Source: Stieleria sedimenti
GTDB taxonomy: Bacteria > Planctomycetota > Planctomycetia > Pirellulales > Pirellulaceae
Direction: 5' to 3'
Length of the DNA: 62,193 bases
Assembly (NCBI RefSeq): GCF_025060895.1
Contig: NZ_JANZKV010000079.1
Coordinates: 1-62,193 of the forward strand
In this document: positions 26,822 through 34,738 of the stretch, in pieces
Position numbering within the stretch: the stretch's first letter is position 1
Layout: each line of letters begins with the position of its first letter
The notes under the pieces: generated by a model
Told to the model about the DNA's origin: nothing
The model's input: only the letters and a program-made list of their open reading frames with translations
The model's database searches: none
Made by a program: the position numbers and the translations under genes

Positions 26822-27753
26822 TCGAATTCAGCCATTTCCACTTCATTCGGCCGGCCTGGTTGGTGTTGATACCCGTCGCCCTCGCGCTGTGGTCGGTCCG
26901 GCGGGCCGCGGGTGATCCGCTCCGCGGTTGGCGCGGGATCATGCAACCCGAACTGCTCGACGCCCTGACGGTGGGACAGGGAAATCGGTCTCAAAGGCTC
27001 TCTCGCGAAACGACCGTGCTGGTCGCCTGGTTGCTGGCAGTGATTGCGGTCGCGGGGCCAACCTGGAAGCCGGAGCCGTCCCCGTTCGTCGATGAACCGC
27101 TGCCGGTGATGGTTGTGTTGAAGGCCAGTGAATCGATGAACCAGACGGATCTGATGCCGACCCGAATGGAACGGGCCCGGTTGAAGGTCGCTGACTTTGG
27201 AAGACGGCGAACGGCACAACCACTCGGTCTGATCGCCTACGCCGGATCGCCGCATCTGGTGCTTCCGCCCACCCGCGACACCACGGTTGTTGCGGGCATG
27301 GCTGCCGAGATCGGGCCGGAGATCATGCCCAAGCCGGGTGACGATCTGGCGGCGGCGTTGACGCTTGCCGACAACACGCTCGGCGCGGGTCGCGGAGTGG
27401 TCCTTGTGTTCGCCGATACGGTGGCGGAAAACTCATCGACGATCGCCGACTTTCGCGAGCAATGTAAGCGGCCGGTTTTCATCTTGGCGATTGCTCGCAG
27501 CGACTCGCCAGAGTGGGACGCATTGAACGAAGCCGCCAGATCACTCGATGCGGCGATCAGCCTGATCACGTCCGATTCCAGCGATATTGATCGACTTGTT
27601 CGTCAAACCACGAGCGCGTCCGGTTCCCTCGCAACCCTGGAGGACGGAGCCCGCTGGGAAGAAGCAGGCTGGTGGCTGGTGCCGGTTTTGGCGGCGATCG
27701 TCTTAGGAACGTTTCGTCGCGAGATCGGAAGTTCCCCGCAGGAGCAAGCGTGA
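26818..27753 (+). CDS. BatB-like VWA domain membrane protein with degenerate MIDAS
   Basis: 311 aa with the same topology as the preceding protein: membrane helices near 14-28 and 65-82, a VWA-like domain, and a C-terminal helix (WWLVPVLAAIVLGTF). At the position of DxSxS the sequence reads KASES (Lys102), so the first metal-ligand aspartate is missing; PGDDLAAALTLADN and VLVFADT align with the remaining loops. It is probably a paralogue that has lost metal binding. The stop shares one base with the next start codon. Confidence 0.9.
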   Translation: MIEFSHFHFIRPAWLVLIPVALALWSVRRAAGDPLRGWRGIMQPELLDALTVGQGNRSQRLSRETTVLVAWLLAVIAVAGPTWKPEPSPFVDEPLPVMVVLKASESMNQTDLMPTRMERARLKVADFGRRRTAQPLGLIAYAGSPHLVLPPTRDTTVVAGMAAEIGPEIMPKPGDDLAAALTLADNTLGAGRGVVLVFADTVAENSSTIADFREQCKRPVFILAIARSDSPEWDALNEAARSLDAAISLITSDSSDIDRLVRQTTSASGSLATLEDGARWEEAGWWLVPVLAAIVLGTFRREIGSSPQEQA

Positions 27754-28334
27754 TGAAGTTCTTGACTGTTGTTGCCGTTGTCGGCACGCTCACCTGGACC
27801 GGCCTCTGGTTCACGGCGGACCAACAAGGGCAACGATTGATGAATCGTGGTCAGTTCGAAGCGGCAGCGCGGACGTTTCGCGATCCGATGCGAATCGGTG
27901 TGGCTTGGTATCGTGCCGGAGAGTTTGAAAAGGCCGAACAGGCTTTTGCCCGAGTCGGTTCGGCGGAGTCGGAATTCAACCGCGGTAATTGTCTGATCCT
28001 GCGAGGCAAATACGACGCCGCGGTTGAACGATTTGATCGTGCCTTGGAACATCGCCCCGGCTGGTCCGACGCAACGATCAATCGTGATCTCGCGGTCGCC
28101 CGAGCGGACAGGATCCGCCAGGAAGGTGGTGAGATGGGAGACCAAAAGCTGGGCGCCGACGAAATCGTCTTCGACAAAAATAAATCGTCGGAAGGTGAAA
28201 ACACGGAAAGTAAAGCAGCGCAGCCGCTCAGTGATTCGGCGATGCAAGAATTGTGGTTGCGACGTGTGCAAACAAAACCACGAGACTTCCTCAAGGCAAA
28301 GTTCGCGTACCAACTTGCCCAGGAGGAGCGATGA
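27753..28334 (+). CDS. TPR protein of the Bat operon (BatC-like)
   Basis: 193 aa from ATG 27753. A short N-terminal membrane anchor or signal (LTVVAVVGTLTWTGLWF) precedes two to three tetratricopeptide-like repeats (AAARTFRDPMRIGVAWYRAGEFEKAEQAF, FNRGNCLILRGKYDAAVERF; each quoted loosely here by its first helices). The C-terminal segment LRRVQTKPRDFLKAKFAYQ is the conserved tail of Bat-operon TPR proteins. Likely a periplasmic scaffold for the VWA proteins. Overlaps batD by 4 bp. Confidence 0.88.
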   Translation: MKFLTVVAVVGTLTWTGLWFTADQQGQRLMNRGQFEAAARTFRDPMRIGVAWYRAGEFEKAEQAFARVGSAESEFNRGNCLILRGKYDAAVERFDRALEHRPGWSDATINRDLAVARADRIRQEGGEMGDQKLGADEIVFDKNKSSEGENTESKAAQPLSDSAMQELWLRRVQTKPRDFLKAKFAYQLAQEER

Positions 28335-29680
28335 GTCAGTGCAGAACGGATCGGCAACTCCCGGGCGACCCCAGTAGGACGAATCTGCAATCCGTCCTGC
28401 TTGCGTGCTTATTTTGGTGGTGTTCGGCTTCGGCAAGCGTCGCAGCCGCCGAGCCGGTCATGGCACAACTCGCGGAGGATTCGGCGTGGACGGGCGAAGC
28501 GGTTTCCCTGGTCATCACACTCTATTCACCCGGACCATTCTCGGGGACGGCGGCATTCGATCTGCCCGAGCTGCCGCAGACGGTGTTGATGCGGGGCGGA
28601 AGCCCGTTGGTCGGCAGCGAGTCGATCGATGGCGAAACGCTCTTCACCCAGCGACATGAGCTGACCGTCTACACCCAGCGCAGCGGCACGATCGAGATTC
28701 CTGCGTTCCGGGTCCGGTTCTCGGGAAAGAAAACCTTCACCTCATCGGCCGAACCGATCGAAGGGGTCACGCCCCGGTTGACCTTTGAATCCAAGCGGCC
28801 TCCCGGCACCGACCGGCTGGGCTTCGTTTTGACCGCATCGAGTATGCAAGTCACTCAGAGCTGGTCGCCCGACGCGGTCGACACGTTGTCTGCCGGTGAC
28901 GTGATCGAGCGCCGGATCAAGCGAATCGCAACCGGCACGACGGCGATGATGATCGCGCCGATCTCAAGCGTCGCGCCAGAAGGCGTCCGCGTTTACGACG
29001 CCGACCCGGTGGTGCAAGATCGCAGCGAACGAGGCGATTCCTCGGCCGAACGGAGCGACACCGTGAAATACCAGTTTGAACGCCCCGGTACCTTTACCCT
29101 CGCCGACACGACGATCGTGTGGTGGGATGCCGACGCTGGCGAACTGAAGCGAGAGATTTTGGACGGAAAGACAATCCGCGTCGTGGGAAATCATGACGCG
29201 TCGCAAGCGCGTCTCGAACCGGGACGCCAATCGAATCTGACAGGTTTGTACATGACGTCTGCGGTCACGCTTTGCATCGGCATCGCGCTGATGTGGAAAT
29301 GGATTCCGACTTGGACCGTACCGCGCGGGCATCCCGAGGCGGTTGCGGCGGAACGACTGTTGGCAGCCTGTCGCGACAACGATGCGAACCGAGCGTACGC
29401 GGCGCTCTTGCGGTGGAAACGCATGGTATCTTCCGGAGCAATCGACCAGCATCAGCAGGAAGTGATCGACGGCACATCATTTTCTCGTGAACAGGAGCGT
29501 TTAGCGCGGCGACTGTTTGGTGAAGACGAGTCAGCGGACCCCTGGACGGGCAAGCAGCTGGCGTCGGCTTTCACCCAAACCCGTCGCGCACTTGTGGATC
29601 AACGGCACGGAGGGATTCCGTTGCGTTCGCCACTTCCAGCACTCAATCCATTCGACTCAAATCAACGACAGTTACGATGA
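28331..29680 (+). CDS. BatD-like protein
   Basis: 449 aa from ATG 28331. A long signal region (SVLLACLFWWCSASASVAAA) is followed by beta-rich Ig-like repeats (EDSAWTGEAVSLVITLY, QRSGTIEIPAFRVRFSGKK), typical of the oxygen-tolerance protein BatD. A membrane helix occurs near 322-340 (MTSAVTLCIGIALMWKW) with a cytoplasmic helical tail. It closes the moxR-bat operon; its stop overlaps a possible ATG of the next gene at 29677. Confidence 0.88.
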   Translation: MSQCRTDRQLPGDPSRTNLQSVLLACLFWWCSASASVAAAEPVMAQLAEDSAWTGEAVSLVITLYSPGPFSGTAAFDLPELPQTVLMRGGSPLVGSESIDGETLFTQRHELTVYTQRSGTIEIPAFRVRFSGKKTFTSSAEPIEGVTPRLTFESKRPPGTDRLGFVLTASSMQVTQSWSPDAVDTLSAGDVIERRIKRIATGTTAMMIAPISSVAPEGVRVYDADPVVQDRSERGDSSAERSDTVKYQFERPGTFTLADTTIVWWDADAGELKREILDGKTIRVVGNHDASQARLEPGRQSNLTGLYMTSAVTLCIGIALMWKWIPTWTVPRGHPEAVAAERLLAACRDNDANRAYAALLRWKRMVSSGAIDQHQQEVIDGTSFSREQERLARRLFGEDESADPWTGKQLASAFTQTRRALVDQRHGGIPLRSPLPALNPFDSNQRQLR

Positions 29681-29709
29681 CTTATTTTCGATCAGGTGTC
29701 AGTATCAGC

Positions 29710-31446
29710 ATGAACAAGCGACGTCGTCTCACGGCAATCGTTCCGGTAACCGCCCTGTTGATCGGGTGGATGACACCGGTCGGGGCTCAGGATCTAACAT
29801 CTTGGAACGACACGGAGACGAAATCCGCGATCGTTGCCTTCGTCGATCGTGTGACCAGCGAAGGCGGCGCGGACTTTGTTCCGCCAGACGAACGGATCGC
29901 GGTCTTCGACAACGATGGGACGCTGTGGAGTGAAAAGCCCTACTATTTCCAGTTGGCGTTTGCGTTTGACCGGATCAAATCGCAAGCAGCAGAGCATCCT
30001 GAATGGAACGACAACCCCATTTTAAAAGCTGCGATCGACGGTGATTTGAAAACCGTGATGGCCGGTGGCGAACACGCACTGCTGGAAATCGTGATGGCCA
30101 CCCACGCCGGCATGACGACCGACCAATTCGAACGCACGGTGGAACAGTGGATCGACACCGCTCGGCACCCACAGACCGGGATGCGATACACAGACATGGT
30201 GTTTCAGCCGATGTTGGAGCTGATGCAATACTTGCGGGCACACCAATTCGAAACCTGGATTGTTTCCGGAGGCGGGATCGAATTCATGCGGCCCTGGTCC
30301 CAACGCGTTTATGGTGTTCCGCCCCAGCAAGTGATCGGATCGAGCATTGAACTCACCTATGAAGTGCGCGAGGGTGTTCCGGTGCTCGTGCGTCTTCCCG
30401 AGATCAACTTCATCGATGACAAAGCGGGCAAGCCGGTCGGCATTCACCGATTCATCGGACGTCGTCCGATCGCGGCCTTTGGCAACTCCGATGGAGACTT
30501 ACAGATGCTGCAGTGGACGACTGCGGGAAAGGGCGCGAGGTTTGGATTGATCGTTCACCACACCGATCAGCAGCGCGAGTACGCTTATGACCGCGAATCG
30601 TCTGTAGGGCGTCTGGACAAGGGATTCGCCGAAGCCGCCGATCGCGGTTGGACCATCGTGGATATCAAAAAAGATTGGTCGCAGGTCTATCCGCAACCGA
30701 ATGCCGAGGCCACATCGTCGCGGTCATCGGCCCCGCACCATTACTTTGCCAAAGATCAGCACGACCATCGAGCCGATTGGGGCTACAGCGGTGCCCTTGG
30801 CCCCCGGTTTTGGGGCCAGCTGGACCCGAGTTATCGGCTCGCTGAAACGGGTCAGAAACAATCGCCCATCGATATCGATTCGCGACGCGCCCAAACCGCT
30901 GACCTGCCGGAACTCCTGTTCGACTACCAGACCGAGCGGATTGTTTCCTGGAACAACGGTCATACGATTCAACACAACGAATCACCGGGCAGCTTCCTCA
31001 ATGTGGGCGACAAACGATACGCCCTGGAACAATTTCATGTGCACGTCCCCAGCGAGCATACGATCGATGGAAAGCGATTCGACATGGAAATCCATTTCGT
31101 TCACAAATCCGAATCCGGCGACGTGGCGGTGGTTGCCGTGTTGGCACGGGGTGACAAGCAGAGTGAGGCGTCGATTCCTGTTTATGAAGTCCCCAGTCAA
31201 ACGGGTGAGATGGTGGCCTATCGAGGACGCAGGAATCCGACCGAGTTTCTGCCCACGTCTCGTGAGTTTTTCTCTTACGACGGTTCGTTTACCACACCGC
31301 CTTGCACCGAAGGGGTCAAATGGTTCGTCATGAAGAATCCGATTCACGTGCGACCGAAATTGATTCATACGTTTCAGTCGATTTTGCAGTCGAACAATCG
31401 CCCGGTGCAAGCTCAACACGGTCGTGAGATCCAGCGTTCGTTTTGA
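29710..31446 (+). CDS. HAD-family phosphatase fused to alpha carbonic anhydrase, exported
   Basis: 578 aa from ATG 29710, which gives a standard signal peptide (NKRRR then a hydrophobic run to VGAQ); an ATG at 29677 would overlap batD by 4 bp but lacks a ribosome site. Residues about 35-330 are a HAD hydrolase with the nucleophile motif DNDGT (Asp67, Asp69), VSGGG and FGNSDGD. Residues about 345-575 are an alpha carbonic anhydrase with QSPIDI, zinc ligands His443 and His445 (FHVHVPSEH) and His462 (EIHFVH), and GSFTTPPCTEGVKWF. Both active sites look intact. The combination suggests a periplasmic enzyme releasing phosphate and hydrating CO2, but any coupling is unknown. Confidence 0.93.
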   Translation: MNKRRRLTAIVPVTALLIGWMTPVGAQDLTSWNDTETKSAIVAFVDRVTSEGGADFVPPDERIAVFDNDGTLWSEKPYYFQLAFAFDRIKSQAAEHPEWNDNPILKAAIDGDLKTVMAGGEHALLEIVMATHAGMTTDQFERTVEQWIDTARHPQTGMRYTDMVFQPMLELMQYLRAHQFETWIVSGGGIEFMRPWSQRVYGVPPQQVIGSSIELTYEVREGVPVLVRLPEINFIDDKAGKPVGIHRFIGRRPIAAFGNSDGDLQMLQWTTAGKGARFGLIVHHTDQQREYAYDRESSVGRLDKGFAEAADRGWTIVDIKKDWSQVYPQPNAEATSSRSSAPHHYFAKDQHDHRADWGYSGALGPRFWGQLDPSYRLAETGQKQSPIDIDSRRAQTADLPELLFDYQTERIVSWNNGHTIQHNESPGSFLNVGDKRYALEQFHVHVPSEHTIDGKRFDMEIHFVHKSESGDVAVVAVLARGDKQSEASIPVYEVPSQTGEMVAYRGRRNPTEFLPTSREFFSYDGSFTTPPCTEGVKWFVMKNPIHVRPKLIHTFQSILQSNNRPVQAQHGREIQRSF

Positions 31447-31611
31447 GAGGCTGGCAGGCCCACAATCAGTGTTTCCGGCAAACTGGCTGGTAATCCGCAA
31501 ACTCTGCCGGTTCCGGTCAGGTCGAACCTCTTTCGCCATGTTGCGGATTCTGACGATTGTGGTCGATATCCGAAAAAGTCGTTTTGTTCTGTTTTCGAGC
31601 ATGAGTCTGCT

Positions 31612-33039
31612 ATGCGATTCCTCGCCGCAATCACGATCCACATCGCGTTGGGTCTGTTCGTCCAGCAAAGCGGCGCTCAATCCAGCAACGCCCAATCCAG
31701 CAACGCCACGGCGATTGATCCGTCGCTCGGGCTGATTGAAGCGAAACCCGTCTCATGCCGATGTGAATCCGATCCCTGCCGCTGTGGTGTCGACGCGTCG
31801 GTGCCCTTTGCCATGGACCAGATCGATTTCTCTTGGTTGGATCGCGTCAAGGTGGGTTACGATCGCGGGTTTGTAATCGCGAGTGAAAGTGATCTGGATC
31901 TGAACACCGCGCGTTATCCCTACCGCTTGAAAATCAACGGCTGGGGTCAACTGCGACACACCATCACGAATTTATCCTCCGCTGATCGAGACCTGAATCA
32001 ACTGCAGCTCAAACGTGGGCGTCTCGTTTTTTCCGGCAGCGCCTTCAACCCGAACTTCAGCTACTTCGTCCAGCTTGATGCCCGCAGCACGAGCGGTGAC
32101 GATGTTCGATTGCTGGACTACTATCTCGACTACGACATCGGCAACGATCAGTTCGGCTTCAAGCCCGGAACGCTTGCGTTTCGCGCCGGAAAATACAAAG
32201 TGCCGTTCACCCTGTCACGATGGTTGTCGGGCCGAAACTTTGAATTTGCCGACCGCAGCGTGGCCAGTCTTTTCTTCGATGTCAATCGTAGCTTCGCCTG
32301 GGGACTTCACGGCAAGAGCGATCGATTTGAAATGCCGATCGTCTGGGATCTGGCCTTGTTCAATGGGCTGGTCACCGGTGGTGCCGAGACGGGAAGCAGC
32401 GGGACGCTGGATGACAATTTTGCCTACTCGGGACGTGTCCGGGCCTACCCGATCGGCGAATGGGGGGACGACAATCTGGCCGATTTCGAATGTCATGATC
32501 GCTTGGCGGCGCGCGTCGGAGCCGGCTTTGCCGCATCGACGATTGAACGTTTCGGGACGACCGAATTCAACCGTCTTCGCGTCGTGGACTCGGGTGAGAC
32601 ATTCTCTGATCTTTTGCCCGCGACAGCCTCGGGCTACGACGTTTCACTGTATGCAGTCGATGCATCCATGAAGTATCGCGGTTGGTCTTCGAGTTTCGAG
32701 TATTATTTTCGAACCATCGGCGACATTCGTGGGGCCGCGATCCCTGAACTGTTCGACCATGGATTTTGGTTCCAATTGGGCAAGTTTGTCGTGCCCGGAA
32801 AACTGGAATTCGTCACCAGGTGGTCGCGCGTGCAAGGCGATTCGGGAACGCTCGGCAGCAACGATCAAAGCGCCGAAGAAATCGCCGCGGCAGTTGCCTG
32901 GTACTTTCGCCAGAACCAAGCCAAGTTGGTCATCGATATGACTTACCTTGACGGTGCACCGATCAATGCGGCGTCACTCGATATCACGCGCGGCAATCGG
33001 GGCTGGCTGTTCCGATCCCAAATCCAGTTTAGCTTTTAG
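31612..33039 (+). CDS. OprO/OprP-like phosphate-selective porin
   Basis: 475 aa with an N-terminal signal peptide ending near QSGAQ. The rest alternates amphipathic beta-strands (FSYFVQLDARS, FRAGKYKVPFTLSRW, EFVTRWSRVQG) and ends with a strand closing on Phe (RSQIQFSF), the usual outer-membrane barrel signature. This matches the phosphate-selective porin O/P family. A cysteine-rich segment CRCESDPCRCG near residue 50 is unusual, as is a 15 bp tandem repeat giving QSSNAQSSNA. Its place after a HAD phosphatase-carbonic anhydrase gene fits phosphate or anion uptake. Confidence 0.88.
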   Translation: MRFLAAITIHIALGLFVQQSGAQSSNAQSSNATAIDPSLGLIEAKPVSCRCESDPCRCGVDASVPFAMDQIDFSWLDRVKVGYDRGFVIASESDLDLNTARYPYRLKINGWGQLRHTITNLSSADRDLNQLQLKRGRLVFSGSAFNPNFSYFVQLDARSTSGDDVRLLDYYLDYDIGNDQFGFKPGTLAFRAGKYKVPFTLSRWLSGRNFEFADRSVASLFFDVNRSFAWGLHGKSDRFEMPIVWDLALFNGLVTGGAETGSSGTLDDNFAYSGRVRAYPIGEWGDDNLADFECHDRLAARVGAGFAASTIERFGTTEFNRLRVVDSGETFSDLLPATASGYDVSLYAVDASMKYRGWSSSFEYYFRTIGDIRGAAIPELFDHGFWFQLGKFVVPGKLEFVTRWSRVQGDSGTLGSNDQSAEEIAAAVAWYFRQNQAKLVIDMTYLDGAPINAASLDITRGNRGWLFRSQIQFSF

Positions 33040-33183
33040 GCAACTGAAAGCGATGCCGGCGCTGACGGTGTGGATTCGACGAGATGCCCGTCGTCATCGT
33101 TGTTGCGACAGTCGCATAAAATGAAAGCCCCGGAACGTGCAACGCGGCTTGGGGCGACAGAAGTATTTCCACGAGCGTTCGAC

Positions 33184-33663
33184 ATGAACTATTTTGAAAA
33201 CACGAAAATCCTGGCACCCTACGATTTTTCCGAGTTCTCTCGGGCGGCCGTGGAAACGGCGATCAAGATCGCGGGAAAGAACGAGAACGTCACCGTCTTA
33301 CACGTCGTCGATCCGTCGCCCCTGTACGGGTATTCCGGCGACATGGGGCTAGAACTGGGCGCCGGTCGCGTGTTGGGGGTACCCGATGTCGATTTGGCCA
33401 GCGAGATCGACGATCAACATGAAAAGAAGGCGCTCCAGTCGCTGAAGAACGAGTTCAGTGACGGCCGCCATCAAGGATTGAATTTCGACACCGCGGTCAA
33501 CGAAGCCGCTCACGGAATCACGGAGTACGCCGAACACCACGCGTTCGGTTTGATCGTCCTGCCCTCACATGGCCGCACCGGTGTGAAACGTCTGCTGATC
33601 GGTTCGACCGCCGAACGCGTCGTGCGGCTGGCGCACTGTCCGGTCCTCGTGCTGCGGGAGTGA
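33184..33663 (+). CDS. Universal stress protein (UspA family)
   Basis: 159 aa from ATG 33184 (MNYFENTKILAPYDFSEFS); an ATG at 33121 is an alternative. The fold starts with ILAPYDFSEFSRAAVE and ends with the ATP-binding motif SHGRTGVKRLLIGSTAERV and CPVLVLRE, so it should bind ATP. An acidic insertion lies between (PDVDLASEIDDQHEKK). Convergent with csrA. Likely stress or starvation linked by family membership only. Confidence 0.93.
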   Translation: MNYFENTKILAPYDFSEFSRAAVETAIKIAGKNENVTVLHVVDPSPLYGYSGDMGLELGAGRVLGVPDVDLASEIDDQHEKKALQSLKNEFSDGRHQGLNFDTAVNEAAHGITEYAEHHAFGLIVLPSHGRTGVKRLLIGSTAERVVRLAHCPVLVLRE

Positions 33664-33757
33664 ATCGAAGGATTTCAGCGAACCACCACCACGTAACCCA
33701 GAACTCGTCAAGCGTTTCACTGCTGCCAAATCACTCATTCCGGATCTGGAGATTGCG

Positions 33758-33979
33758 CTAGGACGCCTGTGCGCTCAGATCACCGCATGCGGGCGTCGGC
33801 TGGTGCAACGGCGCTGCGACGGGATCGATCAAGGGACGCAGTTCGCCCCGTTGGATGGCCACGTCGCGGGGTGCTTCGATGCCGATCCGCACCCGACCGC
33901 CGGAGAGGCTTGATACCTTGATGATGATGTCGGATCCGATTTGGATCGTTTCGCCGACCTTGCGAGATAGAACTAACAT
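33758..33979 (-). CDS. csrA: Carbon storage regulator CsrA
   Basis: 73 aa with the full CsrA core MLVLSRKVGETIQIG, GRVRIGIEAP and VAIQRGEL. The last 20 residues (PVAAPLHQPTPACGDLSAQ) are a lineage-specific tail. CsrA dimers bind GGA motifs in mRNA leaders and control carbon metabolism and motility. A ribosome site AAGGA lies 8 bases before the ATG. The upstream region is AT-rich (34045-34105). Confidence 0.95.
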   Translation of the reverse strand: MLVLSRKVGETIQIGSDIIIKVSSLSGGRVRIGIEAPRDVAIQRGELRPLIDPVAAPLHQPTPACGDLSAQAS

Positions 33980-34453
33980 GGGGCCATCCTTGCAATAAAC
34001 GTGGGAGGTCGCCGAGTGCGAGGGGCACTGGCCGATTCGAAATCTCTATCTTTGCAAATGTTGAGCCAATTTTTCTATTTTTGAAAAAGTTTTTGCGAAC
34101 AACCCGAATTAGCGTTGCGGAGGTGCTAGTTCAATGCCACGGCGCGTCGATTGCAAATGCAAGCAATCAGTGAACGGCTGCATCCGCATGCTGGGGCTGG
34201 AAAAAATTTGCCGGCTTGGCAGGTTTCTTACCACTGCTTTCTTACCACTGCGCAACAATTCGGACTGCTTTGGTCGGGTGGTGGAGAAGAGCTCTTAGGA
34301 TCGCACAGGCGGCGAGGCCGCCGCCGCTGCGTCGCGCATTACCGAGTCTTTCGCCGTATCCATGTGGGCGAAGAGCGATTCAACATGAAACGCCCCATCG
34401 TACTTGTTCCCTGCGTTTTACGATTGGTTAGTAACGGTCGGTTCATTACTGGC

Positions 34454-34508
34454 GTAGTGGACGAGGTTACGAGTCCCGGCGCGAGGGACTCGTAACCTCG
34501 TCCACTAC
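34454..34508. repeat. Perfect 24 bp-arm hairpin, family F
   Basis: Arms of 24 bp (GTAGTGGACGAGGTTACGAG-TCCC and its exact reverse complement) flank a 7 bp loop GGCGCGA. No mismatch is present. The element is not followed by a T-tract, so it is not a standard terminator. It lies 32 bp from the 70 bp REP-like element, forming a compound repeat unit. Confidence 0.9.
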
Positions 34509-34540
34509 GAAATCCGACAATGATTGATCGTGCGTTGCTT

Positions 34541-34610
34541 AGCGGCAGGGCGCAAGCCCTCCGGTCCGTCATCATTCCCGAAACACCGGAGGGCTTGCGC
34601 CCTACCGCTA
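34541..34610. repeat. 70 bp REP-like palindrome, family B copy 2
   Basis: Starts AGCGGCAGGGCGCAAGCCCT and ends GGGCTTGCGCCCTACCGCTA. It is the same length and orientation as the copy at 14291-14360 and differs at few positions in the arms, with a variable loop. Confidence 0.87.
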
Positions 34611-34738
34611 AAAAATTCCTGACAGCGCTGCGAGCCAGAGTCCGGCCCCTTCGCTGACGTCTCGACGCGGATCGCCGCGGTGACGTTATACTGCTGGATG
34701 GTTCGCACCCACTTTCGGGGTGTGTTCGACAAAACCCA

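Larger units (their letters stand above)
33980..34738. other. Repeat-rich intergenic region (759 bp)
   Basis: No convincing gene is present. The stretch holds an AT-rich segment (34045-34105) that probably includes the csrA promoter, a 14 bp tandem duplication TTTCTTACCACTGC (34224-34251), a GGCGGC-rich palindrome near 34310, the 55 bp perfect hairpin at 34454-34508 and the 70 bp REP-like palindrome at 34541-34610. Confidence 0.6.

Noticed and set aside
34151-34495. Possible 114-codon gene in the csrA-DUF1592 intergenic region
   Set aside because: It runs into the perfect hairpin repeat and its product has no recognisable pattern or ribosome site.
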